Source: Delphinapterus leucas
Taxonomy: Eukaryota > Chordata > Mammalia > Artiodactyla > Monodontidae
Assembly (NCBI RefSeq): GCF_002288925.2
Contig: NW_022098021.1
Location: forward strand, 32,211,484 to 32,275,483
Direction: 5' to 3'
DNA length: 64,000 bases
A program made the position numbers and the translations under genes. Below the pieces are notes generated by a model that worked only from the letters and a program-made list of their open reading frames with translations, had not been told where the DNA came from and searched no databases. Below, piece after piece: positions 34,328-45,490 of this stretch (position 1 is its first letter; each line of letters begins with the position of its first letter).

Positions 34328-35202
34328 TGTGTTTGGATTTTTTTCCTTCCAGTTTTATTAAGGTATAATTGACATATAGCACTGTATAAGTTTAAGGTAT
34401 ACACTATAATGATTTGAGTTACATACATCATGAAATGATTACCACAGTAAATTTAGTGACCATCCATCACCTCATATAGATACAAAATAAAAGAAATAGA
34501 AAAAAAATTTTCTTCCTTGTGATGAGAACTCCTAGGATTTACTCTCTTAACAATTTTCATATGTAACATACAGCAGCGTTAATTATATTTAGCATGTTGT
34601 ATTTTACATCTCTAATACTTATTTACCTTATAACTGGAAGTTTATACTTTTGACCACTTTCATCCAATACCCCTTCCCCTAACCCCCACCTCCAGTAACC
34701 ACAAATCTGATCGGTTTTTCTATGAGTTTCTTTGTTGATTTTGAAGTATAATTGACCTACAACACTATTTTAGTTCCTAGTGCACAATATAGTGATTCAA
34801 AATTTCTATACATTTCAAAATGATCACCATGATAAGTCTAGTTACCATCTGTCACTATACAAAGATATGACATAATTATTGACTATATTCCCCACACTGT
34901 ACATTTCATATCCATGACTCATTTATTCTGTAACTGGAAAATTGTACTTCTTAATCACCCTCACTTAATTTCTCTCATGCCCCACCTCCACCCCCGACAA
35001 CCACCTGTTTGTTCTCTATATCTATAACTCTGTTTCTGTTTAGTTACATTTGCTTATTGTTTTGTTTTTTAGATTCCACATAGAAATGAAATCATACAGT
35101 ATTTGTTTTTCTCTGACTTATTTCACTTAGTATAATACCCTCTAGGTCCATCTTGTTGCAAATGGCAAGATTTCATTCTTTTTTATGGCTGAGTAATATT
35201 CC

Positions 35203-35204
<2 letters not shown>

Positions 35205-35250
<46 letters not shown>
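35205..35250 (+). repeat. (TG)n microsatellite
   Basis: About 21 uninterrupted TG units followed by TATATA, grown inside the L1 motif 'attccattgtatgg'. Confidence 0.95.
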
Positions 35251-35252
<2 letters not shown>

Positions 35253-35659
35253 CCATGTATTCTTTACCCATTCATCTATTGATACCTGGGTTGCTTCCAC
35301 ATCTCAGCTATTGTAAATAATGCTGCAATGAGCATAAGTGTGCATATATATTTCCTCTGTATACTTTAAGTCATTTCTAGATTACTTATAATGCCTAATA
35401 TAATGTAAAACATATAAATAGTTGTTAATACAATGTAAATGCTACATAAATAGTTGCTGGTATGCAGAAAATTCAAGTTTTGCTTTTTAGAAAGTTCTGG
35501 AATTTTTTTCAAATATTTTCAATCCACTGTTGGTTGAATCTATGGATGCAGAACCTGTAGATACAGAGGGCCTACTGTATTCATCCTGACATAGAAGTAA
35601 GGTCAGTACTACCTGTGATTTAACCTTATGTCCATTACGACAGAGCAGAAAAAGAAAGG

Positions 35660-36100
35660 AAGAATGAGTGAATGAAGCAAGCACAACTCATTATGGGCGT
35701 GACTGTGAAAATACTGTGGGCCCAGGTTTGGAGAAAGTCATTCTAGGCAGAAGAGACTTTTCTGGGCAGAGCAAAGGGAGATGGTGTGAAGCACCATGCT
35801 TTGTGTGGCAAATCACCAGTGTGAAGGGGCAGTGTAAGAGATGGGATCACTCCATGGGGGTAGGGAGGGGGCTGGTGTATGTAATGACTGGCACCTAGAC
35901 TTTACCCTGTGGAGAAAGAGTTTTGCACGGTAGATTAACTGGTCAGTTTTGAATGTCAGAGTGGTCACCCCGGCCAGAGTGTGGAGAGGACATTTGAGGA
36001 GGACGAGACCAGAGTGCTGGAGGCAGAACCCCCACTGGGAGGTGGTGGTAGAAGTCCAGGACAAAGAGGACGAGAGACTGAACTAAGGCAGTGATGATAG
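35660..36100 (+). mobile_element. ancient mammalian repeat, unnamed
   Basis: The order 'tggagaaagtcattctaggc', 'agagcaaagggagatggtgt', 'tagactttaccctgtggaga', 'gaactaaggcagtgatgata' follows the same mammal-wide repeat as 19090-19420 and 47500-47620. The class is not assigned. Confidence 0.4.
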
Positions 36101-36255
36101 ATATAACAAGAAGAGAAAAAAAAATTGAAAAACATGTAGGAAATAAAAAACACAGGACTTGGTAATGGAGTGGAGATTGGAAGTGATGGAAAAGTCAGTA
36201 TGCTATCCTTCTCAGGGGTACTGGTGTTTTACGGAGGATTTAAATTGTAGGATAA

Positions 36256-36400
36256 ACAGCTTTAGCATCCCAAAACCACTCCACTGAGGGCTTTGGGTGG
36301 TCTCATGCTGAGAACGCAGCCTCATCACGTGACATTTTCCTTCTACTAAATGACAGCCAAGACTGAAGTTAGGAAGCAGAAAAATTGAGGGGGATGAAGT
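36256..36400 (+). repeat. diverged repeat, copy 1 of a local pair
   Basis: The stretch cagctttagcatcccaaaac, then ggtggtctcatgctgagaac, resembles 37517-37650 in the same orientation, at roughly two thirds identity by eye. It could be an old interspersed family or a local duplication. Confidence 0.4.
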
Positions 36401-36460
36401 AAAGAAAGGAGACTCACAAAGAAGTTTATACACCTATAAATGTCCTTGTAGTCTCCCACG

Positions 36461-36462
<2 letters not shown>

Positions 36463-36502
<40 letters not shown>
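36463..36502. repeat. (AC)20 microsatellite
   Basis: An uninterrupted AC run of about 40 bp. The Cys-Val repeat frame on the minus strand is a reading of it. Confidence 0.95.
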
Positions 36503-36504
<2 letters not shown>

Positions 36505-37516
36505 AGCCCCCAAAATGGAGAGTGCTCCCCTATCAGTGCCACACACCTACAGTCTGTTTGACCAGGATTCTTGTGCTACATAGAATGCAGTGCCATTGAG
36601 TGCCTAAAGTATGTTTTCTTTGATTTTCAGAATACATTCTTTCATATTGAAAAATTGCTCCCATAAGTGCTTACCCTAGTAAAATCACGGCTTATGATTC
36701 ATATGTCTGATTCTGCTTCACTGAATTTTGACTCTTTTTATAGCTGATATATTTGGGGGATATTTTCTAATTTCTGGAAAATTCCCTCTTTGTCTCTTCT
36801 TCAGGTCACTGACCAATTGAAAAATAGAAGAACCACAGAGACAAAGGAAAGGAAAAGAGTGTGTGTATGAGAGGAATATGAACTACTGTTAACTCTTGAT
36901 GGTTATATCAGGGCCCTTCACCCAACTGCCTTCTCTCCATCAAGCCCAGCATAGCGAGTGTCTCCTGAGAGGGTTTTGGCCCCCTAACACCCACTGATAA
37001 TCTCCATTGGTGCTTCCCTTAAGCAATCCATATAAAAATACAATAAAAACATATATATAAGTAAAACAACATGGTTTCATTTTTTCTTTAGCAAGCCCAA
37101 TTATGAGCCTCCCAAGTTCCCATCTCCAACCCACTTGCTGTCCCTAAGCCGTTTCTATTAGTTTGAACCATATTAAATAACCCTTTTTACATGTCAAGAA
37201 TGGTTGCATGTCCACAGTTTCACATGGTTGAACTTAATATTGTAGAAATTCTAGAGCCACTGATATCTACAGTGTGTCCTTTCCTGAGTGATCCATTCTT
37301 TCTGTGAATGTACCTGTTGCAACACCTCTGTGAATCCCCCATTCCTCCTACCCCACTTGAGGATTCTCCCTTCCACAGAATTTGTGTTGGGTTGAAGGAG
37401 TAATGACAGGTAGTCTGAAAAACTTAGGGGTTTGCTTGGAAAAGACCAAAGGAAAGACATCTGCAGCCTAGCTTGTGTCAGAAACAGTGCAGTAGAGCAG
37501 AATTCTCCTCCAGCTT
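36503..37516. other. unassigned sequence
   Basis: No repeat or gene recognised. The 114-codon minus-strand frame (37251-37595) runs into the second copy of the local repeat pair and has no domain. Confidence 0.45.
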
Positions 37517-37650
37517 CCCAGGACCACCCCACCAAGGACCATGGTGGTCTTGTGCTGAGGACACAGTGCCAGCACATTGCAATATGAGAACCCATTTCCC
37601 TCCCACTAGACCCAAAGCACTGTCCTGGCCTCCTAAGAAAGATCCCTCCC
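37517..37650 (+). repeat. diverged repeat, copy 2 of a local pair
   Basis: The phrase cagcttcccaggaccacccc, then tggtggtcttgtgctgagga, pairs with 36256-36400. No TSD or terminal motif was found for either copy. Confidence 0.4.
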
Positions 37651-38834
37651 TCCTGTATACAAAAGGAAAAAATATATAGATTTTATAAAATGTGGCCAAC
37701 AAGAAAAAACTAAAGAGTCCAAATTCTGAAGACCCTGCTGGAAAAATTCATATCTGACTTTAATAATCAATAGCATATGCTGGCATGTGGCTATCATAAC
37801 ACACGCTTGCTATACGCCTGCAGACTGTGATACAATCAAGCTTTCATGTATATTTATGTGACCAGGAGGACTTTGTATTTGACAATTTTAAAAGATGCAT
37901 GGACTCGGCTCTGTTTAATTCTGACATATTGTTCTATTATCCATAGGAGGCCATTGGCTAAATTGTACTATTCACATGAGAGTCCATGATGGAAATTTAT
38001 CAGAATGATAGGAAAATATTCAGGTTTCAGTTTTCTTTAACAGTGAAATTTGAGAATATAAGCATATTGCGCTTCCAAACGGCCATCAGAACTAGATTTA
38101 AGAGGACCTCATTGTACAACAAATGCATTATTAAAATAGGTTTTTATGCATGCATTAAAAGAGAAGCAGCTTTACAACTGATGGAGCAGGAAAGACCAGA
38201 TCCACAAAATTGTAGCAAATGAAACTACAGACTCAGGGAGTCAAATTCAGCAAGCCTGGAGGGAGCCCCTAACGGTGAAGGAAACTGGCATTTCAAAAAA
38301 TAAGCAGTTATTTAAGTATTTATTTTGCTTCAATAATGCAATATTTACTTAACTTCCTCAATGCTAATTCCATCTAGACAAGTCATTTCAGTTCTCTAGG
38401 CCCTTTCATTCATTCAGCATCTGTGGGTTGGATGTCTCAATGCGATAGTTATTGTAATAGACAGAAGTTTTCAAAGGGACTACTCATGGTCACTGCCCTT
38501 AGGAATCTGACAGTCTAGAGAGAAAATAGACAGAGATACTTGTTGACAGAACACTCTAGTTTGGTGTTCCTCTTGAAGGAGGTAAGAAGTAGCAGGAAAT
38601 TCCTGGTTGCCAATGGGAATTTCAAGAGCATCAAAGAAAGGTGTTATAGGGGCTGTGAGCCCCAGAGAGCATGTTCCCCTCTCAACATTATCCTTGTTTA
38701 ATGGGGCCTTTTAAGGGGCAGGGTATGTGTCTGCCACTGTTTCAAGCGATGGTGACGGGTTTGCAGTAAATCATTCTCGTGTGTGATCAATGACATGCAT
38801 ATTCAGGATGCTAGTCTTGGTGAGCCAAGATAAT
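37651..38834. other. unassigned sequence
   Basis: No gene recognised. About 38400-38560 contains a faint mammal-wide repeat motif ('actgcccttaggaatctgac', then 'agtctagagaga'). Confidence 0.45.
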
Positions 38835-38975
38835 CAACTTATTGCAAACAACATGTGGGATTAAAAATGTATTAGATTTGGGGTCAGAAGGCCTGGCACT
38901 GAGTCCCAGCTCTGCCACTACCGGCCTATGTGACCCTGAAAAAAATCACTCCAGTTGCAAGGAGATCTCAGCTGT
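38835..38975 (+). mobile_element. MIR/MIR3 SINE
   Basis: The phrases 'gatttggggtcagaaggcct', 'gagtcccagctctgccacta' and 'cctatgtgaccctg' match the 5' half of MIR-type SINEs, including the tRNA-derived region. Confidence 0.75.
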
Positions 38976-39579
38976 GAAATGTTGTTGGAATATTGAAAGT
39001 CACTGGAGGCCTAAGTTTCTATGGCTTAGTGGAACTGAGCCTTTGCCCAGCAAGCCTAACTAGGCATCTTTAAATGAAGGCCACAATGGAGCATTTTGAC
39101 TTTGTCTCAGAGCCACAGGTAGAATCCTGCCTTCACAAAGCCACATGATCATGCTGATGAAGTAGGTTTTGTTGTCTTTAGACATTATCTATTAAGAACT
39201 AAAGACTAAAGATCGATGCATTCAGTGATTATATATTGAGCCTATACCATGGGCTCTGGGAAACAATGGGGATAAAACAGAGTCTCTTCCTCTCCCTGCA
39301 TCAATAAGCAAGAAAAGCATTCTGGAATTTATCAAGGAAGTCAAATATCTTCTAGTAGCACGCATAGCTACTATGAGAACCCTACGTCTGACATGATCTT
39401 AGAGACCATACAGGAAAACATCCTCATTTTTCATTAGGGGAAATTAAGACCTAGACACATATCTTTCCCAAGTCACTCAGGGAGCTAATGACATTCTTCA
39501 TTTATCAACAAATATTTGAGCTCTGGACGTTTTGCTGGATGCTGTGAAAACAACAGTAAACAAAGCACTCACAAATCTT

Positions 39580-39731
39580 TTTTTTTTTTTAAAGGGGCAA
39601 TCTTTCTTGAGTTTATTTAATTGAGGTTAAATAAACTCAAGAGTTAAGTACAATTGCTAACATATTCTCCTGTTTCTAATGACCGTGTGACATTCTCATA
39701 CCTGCTAGCTGTGTTTGCTGATCAGATTAGC
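39580..39731 (-). pseudogene. small retrocopy of unknown source RNA
   Basis: A 152-bp insertion with an exact 12-bp TSD, ctcacaaatctt, at 39568-39579 and 39732-39743. The left T-run is an A-tail on the minus strand. Read on that strand, AATAAA lies about 20 nt before the A-tail, as in a polyadenylated RNA. It does not match the SINE, L1, 7SK, Y, U6 or vault sequences I know. The 3' part folds into a near-perfect hairpin. I infer a 5'-truncated processed copy of an mRNA 3' end. Confidence 0.6.
39605..39642. repeat. 16-bp perfect inverted repeat (hairpin)
   Basis: The arm tcttgagtttatttaa (39605-39620) is the reverse complement of ttaaataaactcaaga (39627-39642), with the loop ttgagg. It lies in the retrocopy next to its polyadenylation signal. 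Confidence 0.95.
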
Positions 39732-40114
39732 CTCACAAATCTTACAGTCTAATGGGAGAAAGATAAGTAAACATGATTTGATAAGCATTATGATCTGGAA
39801 ACCCATTTTATAGGAGTGCCAGAGAGGGTTTTCTTGAGGGAATCAAGTCTAGGCAAAGCTCTAAAGGATGGGTAGGAGGCAAAGACCTAGGCCTGTGAAC
39901 CCAAATTTAGAGTTCAACCCTCTTCTACCAGCCAGGACTACAGGAACCACCTGAGATTCACTGCTCAGTGGGGAGTGGGCAATGGTCCTGGAGGAGATTT
40001 ACCTGCCTCCAGTCCTCTCTGACACACAATGTCCGCTGGCTCCTGAGAACCTTAGTCTGGGTTCGCTCTGCCCCTGCTTCAGTGAATGGTGGATAGGATA
40101 AATGTAGTTGAAAA

Positions 40115-40260
40115 TGTACATCCAGCTGAGTCGAGCAGACCTAGGTCAATCCCAACTCTGACAGTGACAACAGCTGTGACCTGTGGGTCAACCCTCTCTG
40201 ATTCCCACTTCCCAGCTGCACAATGAGGAAAATACCTCTTTAATAAAGTTATTTAGTCTT
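40115..40260 (+). mobile_element. MIR SINE
   Basis: The phrases 'gtcaatcccaactctgacag', 'agctgtgacctgtgggtcaa' and 'cacaatgaggaaaatacctc' match forward MIR. The plus-strand 99-codon frame starting at 40183 begins inside it and is not a gene. Confidence 0.7.
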
Positions 40261-40788
40261 CAGTCAAATAATAAATATAAAATAGAGCCTCCAGCAGCCA
40301 GGCCAGATCAAGAGCCCACAAAGAGTAGCTTTGAAGGGTTAGGTAACTGCAAACACCTGAACTTGCAGGCTTCTTGTCAGGGGTTACTAATAGAATTTGC
40401 AAAGGAAACAATAAATTCAAGGTCTCTATACACTAAGAAACTATCTTCTGTTCTGCTCCTCTGCTTCCTCATTATCAATTAAAATTATTATAAAGTTTCT
40501 TGGTGCTTTACATCAAGGCCATTAAAAGATATCTCCATAAACCCTCCATCCCAAGCTCATAACTACTATGGGCTTACTGAGAAAAGCACCAAAATTAAAT
40601 TCAAATATACAGATTTACTGATTAGAATCAATTCAGTCAGACATAACATGTAAAAAGAAGCACAATTTCTGTTGTCTTGTTCTTCTGGCATAAATTAATT
40701 ATAGCTTATCCAAAGGAATTTTTCATGAAGGACCTAACAAAATTGTAAATGGAGAACTGGGAATACTTTAAATAAAAGAAGAAAGGGC
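40261..40788. other. unassigned sequence
   Basis: No recognised repeat or gene. Confidence 0.5.
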
Positions 40789-40999
40789 GGGCTTCCCTGG
40801 TGGCGCAGTCGTTGGGGGTCTGCCTGCTGATGCAGGGGACGCGGGTTCGTGCCCCGGTCTGGGAGGATCCCACATGCCGCGGAGCGGCTGGGCCCGTGGG
40901 CCATGGCCGCTGGGCCTGCGCGTCTGGGGCCTGTGCTCCGCAGCGGGAGAGGCCACAGCAGGGAGAGGCCCACATACCACAAAAAAAAAAAAAAAAAAG
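40789..40999 (+). mobile_element. CHR SINE, short form (first of two in a row)
   Basis: Complete plus-strand copy with head gggcttccctggtgg, a strong B box (gcgggttcgtgcc) and an 18-A tail. It keeps many CpGs. The TSD is of the type aaaagaagaaag, in A/G-rich flanks, so it is ambiguous. A second SINE follows within its 3' flank. Confidence 0.95.
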
Positions 41000-41008
41000 A
41001 AGAAGCAA

Positions 41009-41214
41009 GGGCTTCCCTGGTGGCGCAGTGGTTGAGAGTCTGCCTGCCGATGCAGGGGACACGGGTTCGTGCCCCAGTCCGGGAATGTCCCACATGCCAC
41101 GGAGCGGCTGGGCTCATGAGCCATGGCCGCTGAGCCTGCGCGTCCGGAGCCTGTGCTCCACAATGGGAGAGGCCACAGCAGTGAGAGGCCCGTGTACCGA
41201 AAAAAAAAAAAAAA
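41009..41214 (+). mobile_element. CHR SINE, short form (second of two in a row)
   Basis: Complete plus-strand copy that inserted just downstream of the first SINE's A-tail. The TSD aagaagcaa is identical at 41000-41008 and 41215-41223. Together the two copies produce overlapping frames of up to 207 codons, all SINE-derived. Confidence 0.95.
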
Positions 41215-41223
41215 AAGAAGCAA

Positions 41224-42339
41224 GTAGTCCATCCCACTCCTGATTCAGAGGGGTTCTTCCAAGGTGGATAGAAATTTAGCTCTCCAAGTGATCCTCTTTG
41301 ACTGGATACAGAACCAGGTGGGTGAATGGGTGACGTCCAGACACGTAGACTGTGCATTCCAATGCATAATTTCTCTGCAGGAAACTGGGAGTTCTAACTT
41401 CAGTGAGGACCACCCTAGCTGTTGGTCTCCCGGACTTTAGTCCATATAATTTCCTTCTTACATCACCTTCAAATCTAGCTTCTCATCAGACTTTGCAAAT
41501 GATGGAAATGACAAGTTGCAAACTAACCACACTGAGCCCGAATGAAAGGGGATGTGGAGGACCTGGAGGCTGATAATATGCCTGTAGGTCCTGACATAAA
41601 ATTTCTACTCTGTCTTTTTAGATGCAATGATGATATCAATTCACTCTTTTCTACTCAAGGATGTTATGCAACATCAGCTCCCAGTCTCTGACTTACAATT
41701 TTAATGATCCCTAACCAATAGATCTTCTTCATTCTAGCTACAGAAATCCTAAGGATTCCTCTAACTACTGTACAAGCAACTTGCAAGTTTTTTGTCTCCT
41801 TTATACACATATGCCAATGTTATCAACAAAAGTCAAACTTGTCACATGAGAAAGGGAGCATAGTGCAGTATTACTAGCCCTGAGAGAGCATCATTGTTTG
41901 AATTAATTAATCCAATTAGTGACCCTTGTACCCTTCCAGCTAATTGTAAACCTCTATCAATGGGTGATTACCTCATATAATTTTAACGAAAAGAGTCAAA
42001 ATTTCATAAATAAGCAAGAGTGCACATAAAGGGAATGTATGGTTATTCTAACCAATGAAAAAAAAAATTCTAAGTTCTCAAACTCAGCGTGTGTCCTGAT
42101 ATCTCTCACAACTTCTGTGTCACTGTTATCACCGAACACACTGATAATCTAACAGCTATTGAAAGAGGCACTCTTCCTAGGGCTTTGATATCATGTCAGT
42201 TCTCTTGTTCCCTCTCATGTCCCAAGGTCCACACGCTAAGGCAGTGATCTGAGCAGGGATGGTCAAATGGGATACTCGTAGCCCTGGGAGTATAAAGGCT
42301 TTCCAAGGGGTATGGGAATTCCTATAGTTGTCTGGGCAT
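41224..42339. other. repeat-poor block, candidate conserved non-coding DNA
   Basis: No recognised repeat. At 41900-41975 homeodomain-type cores cluster: attaattaatcc, ccaattag (41912-41919), ctaattg (41940-41946, the exact inverse of caattag), and gtgatta. The function is inferred only from motif content. Confidence 0.4.
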
Positions 42340-42585
42340 TCCTTTTTTTAAAAATGAGGTATGACTGACAGAACATTACATTAGTTTCAGGTGTACAATG
42401 TAATGATTCCATATTTGTATCAAGATGCAAGATGATCATCACAATAAGTTCACTGGACATCCATCACCACATATAGTTACAAAAACATCTTTTGTGACAA
42501 GAACTTTCATGATCCATTCTCCTAGCTACTTTCAAATATGCAATACAGTATTATTAACTGTAGTTGCCATACTTACCATGGTGGG
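42340..42585 (-). mobile_element. L1 3' UTR fragment
   Basis: Antisense L1 3' UTR: 'cattagtttcaggtgtacaa', 'agttcactggacatccatca', 'tgcaatacagtattattaac'. It is diverged and both ends are truncated. Confidence 0.75.
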
Positions 42586-44149
42586 GTTTATGACTAAATT
42601 GTGTCCCAGCCTCTCCTACGTGCTTTGAGCTATGTGGGCCTCCTCTCATTCGCCTGATGGGTAGGAGCCTGATGTGTAGCCAGTTTTTAGGTTTTATCCA
42701 GAGCAAGTTATTCTATATGTACCTGTAGATTTGGTGTGTTTGTGGGGGGAGATGAGTTCAGGATCCTCTTATGTCACCACCTTGAACCAGAATCCCCCTA
42801 TAGATTTAAGAAAATCAATTTCCAGGTTCTCAGACTCCACTCATACCCTTTCCTAAGAAGGATTTGCCTGAGAATGCACCTGCGTTCACCAAGAGCCCCT
42901 TTCTTGCTTTACAAAAAGTGAGCCACAGCTTCACTCCCCACCCCCACTGTAAGAATCATCAGGGGAGAGGACCTTCTTTCATGACTACGCAAGACACTCT
43001 AAGTTCTTACAGCTTCCAGTCGTTTCCTCTTTTTTATGTACTTCTGATAAGAATGAAGGTGGGCATTAAAAATGAAAAATGTTGGTCCCTGTTTGTATGT
43101 TCTAAAAGCACATATACAATAAAGTGGGGCTAATGATAATAAAATAAAATAATGTGGAAGTAACGATCATTTTTGCTTAATGACTTTACTTCTTTTATAC
43201 TCAGATTATTATCAAAAGATTCATTATTCATGAGGGAGAATCTGTTGAGAGTAAGGCAAAAGGAGTATCTATGGGAAATATTGAAGTCTAAAAATGGTAC
43301 CTTCTTTTTATGTATTTAAATATAAGCACTTCTTTTCAGCTGTTCTCAGTGCTCATCCCTAAGACATGTTATTAGCTGGGAAAAAAGAAGCTTGCATCAG
43401 AAAAAAGAAAAGCACTTTCCATCAGCCAAAACAGTATGGGTTAGTGACATAGATCTTTTAAATGTAAGTGGAATGTTTCCTAGGTTTCCAAATTTTGCAA
43501 GATAGATTAGGTAAAACCCACATATAAACCTCTATAAGATTTCTTTCAGAAATTGGTGTGTATTATTAAATAAGGTAGTTAAAACTATTTTATCTAGTCA
43601 TATCTTGAAATATTTATTCTAATCTTCATCTTATGAAAAGTTTAGTATTTCTACCTGCTATTAATAAAATAGAAAATTATGCTAGCTGCCAGACTGATTC
43701 ATTTTCAGCAGCTTATATACCTTTCTCTTTTGTTTCATATGTAGGAACTTTGATCATAGTGTCAAACTACAATAATGGAGTTATTACTTATGTGTATAGC
43801 TGCATATTATTTAATTATACTTAACAACCAGACACCAAAATATGATGTACACACACACACCACGTATGCACATGCACACATATTTACCTAAGAAATGTCA
43901 TGACTTTTACTATAATCTCTAATTTTTTGGTGACATAATTTTACCTATACATTACACTACATTGTTACAAATTAAGTAACGAGAAACTATATATTGAATT
44001 ATTTTGTTTTTATGTCTTAGTATAAAATGGATAAATTAGATGTATTAAATCAAAAACATTTAAATATTGGTTTAACAGTTTTAGTAATCACTTTTATAAG
44101 ATGTATTCTATAATTTCTTTCTTCAGAGTTTCCATTATATACTTCAAAA
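42586..44149. other. unassigned AT-rich sequence
   Basis: No gene recognised. 42590-42800 may be an old repeat. Short ACACAC runs lie near 43850. Confidence 0.45.
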
Positions 44150-45490
44150 CCCACTTATTGATACATTTATTTAATTTAAAAATGAAGTCAGAGAGATCTC
44201 CAATTCTAGGAAAAGATGGAGTAGACACACTTCTCTATATTCTACCAACTAAGTACAACTTAAAATTCAGTACATTATATAAAAAAACAAATAAGAAGGC
44301 TCTGAAAGGAAGAAGGTGGACCAGTGAGGGACCTTGGGACCTATGGAACAGCACAGCAATAAGTTCCCTAGTTTTTCTGTTTGCCTTCTATATATTCTAG
44401 ACTGGGCACCAGAGAAGCCAGAAACACCAACAGGTACAGGGGGGAAAAAATCCCCCCCAAAGCCTGCTTTCTCTAGCCAAAGGGCCAGGAAAGGGTTACC
44501 CAGCAAGAAAGAAAACTTTTAGACAATACTGCCCTACTCCAGCCACATACCATGAAAAAAGTCAAGGCCATACTCCCACTCCCAAGGTGTGCCTTCCTAC
44601 TGCCAGGGTGGTGTCAGACAAGGCTAAGCAGGGAGCCAGGACATTCACCACCACCCAGTGGTAAAAAGAGATCCCAGTGGAGGCTACATGAGGAGCTTAA
44701 ACATCCACCCCTGTCCAACAGTAACAAAGGCACCCTCTCCCAGAGTGTTCATGGAATCTGGACATCTACCTGCACCTGACAGCAACTGAGTGGTGTCCAC
44801 CTTTGCCCACCAGCATGCTGTCAGAGGAAGTCTGCTAAAACAAAATATTTAAATAAAATCCAGAGTCTAATACACAATACTCAAAATATACAGGATATAA
44901 TAAAAAAATCACTCATCTTACCAAGAACCAGGAGAATCTTAACTCAAATGAGTGAAGATAATCAAACATACCCCAACATGGAGATGACACAGATGGTAGA
45001 ATTATCTGATAGAGATTCTAAAGCAGCCATGATAAAAATGTTTCAGCAGCAATTACGAACATGATTTAAACAAATTTTAAGAAATAGGAAGGTTCAGGAA
45101 GGAAATAGAAACCTCAGCAAAGAAATAGAAGATATAAAAAAAGAAAAACAAATGGAAATTTTAGAACCAAAAAAAGCAATAGCTGAAATTTTAAAACCTC
45201 AGTGTATGGGGTCAACACCAGAATAAGAGGACAGAGGAGAGAATCATTTAACTAAAAGACAGAACAATAGACATTACGCAGTCTAAGCAACAGAAAGAAA
45301 AATGAACTGAAAACAATTAACAGAGCCTTAAAGATTTGTGACTATAACAAAAGATCTAACATTCCTGGTTTTGATATGTAAGATGTAACCAGTGGGGGAA
45401 ACTGAGTGAAGGGTACATGAGATCTCTCTCTACTGGTTTTGGAATTTTCTGTGAATCTATAATGATCTGAAAATGTTTAAAATTTTTTTC
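44150..45490 (+). mobile_element. internally deleted L1 (5' region joined to 3' end)
   Basis: 44150-45368 is L1M 5' UTR plus the first part of ORF1 ('ccagagtctaatacacaata', 'caacatggagatgacacaga', 'agcaacagaaagaaaaatga', 'aaaagatctaacattcctgg'). Around 45370 it jumps to an L1 3' end ('gatgtaaccagtgggggaaa', 'ctgagtgaagggtacatgag', 'tgtgaatctataatgatctg'). Both parts are on the plus strand. The rest of ORF1 and all of ORF2 are missing. The frame contains stops. Confidence 0.7.

Larger units (their letters stand above)
34096..35353 (-). mobile_element. 5'-truncated L1 3' end inside the Tigger
   Basis: Antisense L1 3' UTR and ORF2 tail: 'ttttattaaggtataattga', 'attttagttcctagtgcaca', 'atggctgagtaatattccat', 'gggttgcttccacatctcag'. 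The MER2 target is duplicated as cctcccatatacttta (34080-34095) and cctctgtatacttta (35354-35368). The T-rich left edge is the A-tail. A TG microsatellite arose at 35205-35246, and a CHR SINE sits near the 3' end. Confidence 0.85.
33962..35577 (-). mobile_element. MER2-type Tigger element, split by an L1
   Basis: Left part 33962-34095 ('gtcccttggtacctatggag', 'gataccaaaatctgtggatg', 'cttgtataaaatgccatagt') and right part 35354-35577 ('cagagggcctactg' end, 'atgcagaacctgtagataca', 'tagattacttataatgccta') are the two halves of one MER2-like element. TA flanks both ends (33960-33961 and 35578-35579). An L1 with a SINE inside separates the halves. No transposase frame remains. The strand is nominal. 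Confidence 0.85.
39225..39870 (+). mobile_element. ancient mammalian repeat, interrupted by a retrocopy
   Basis: The phrases 'ttatcaacaaatatttgagc', 'aacaacagtaaacaaagcac' | 'ttacagtctaatgggagaaa' and 'gagggttttcttgagggaat' follow the mammal-wide motif 'ttattgagcacctactatgtgcc...cttacagtctagtggg...'. It continues cleanly after the insertion at 39580-39731. A second short piece at 39225-39300 may be a separate copy. Confidence 0.5.

Noticed and set aside
36463..36502. Cys-Val repeat protein
   Set aside because: It is a reading of the AC microsatellite.
40734..41357. Open frames of 207, 154 and 147 codons
   Set aside because: They run through two adjacent CHR SINEs and their A/T tails. The same peptide readings recur at every other CHR copy in the window.
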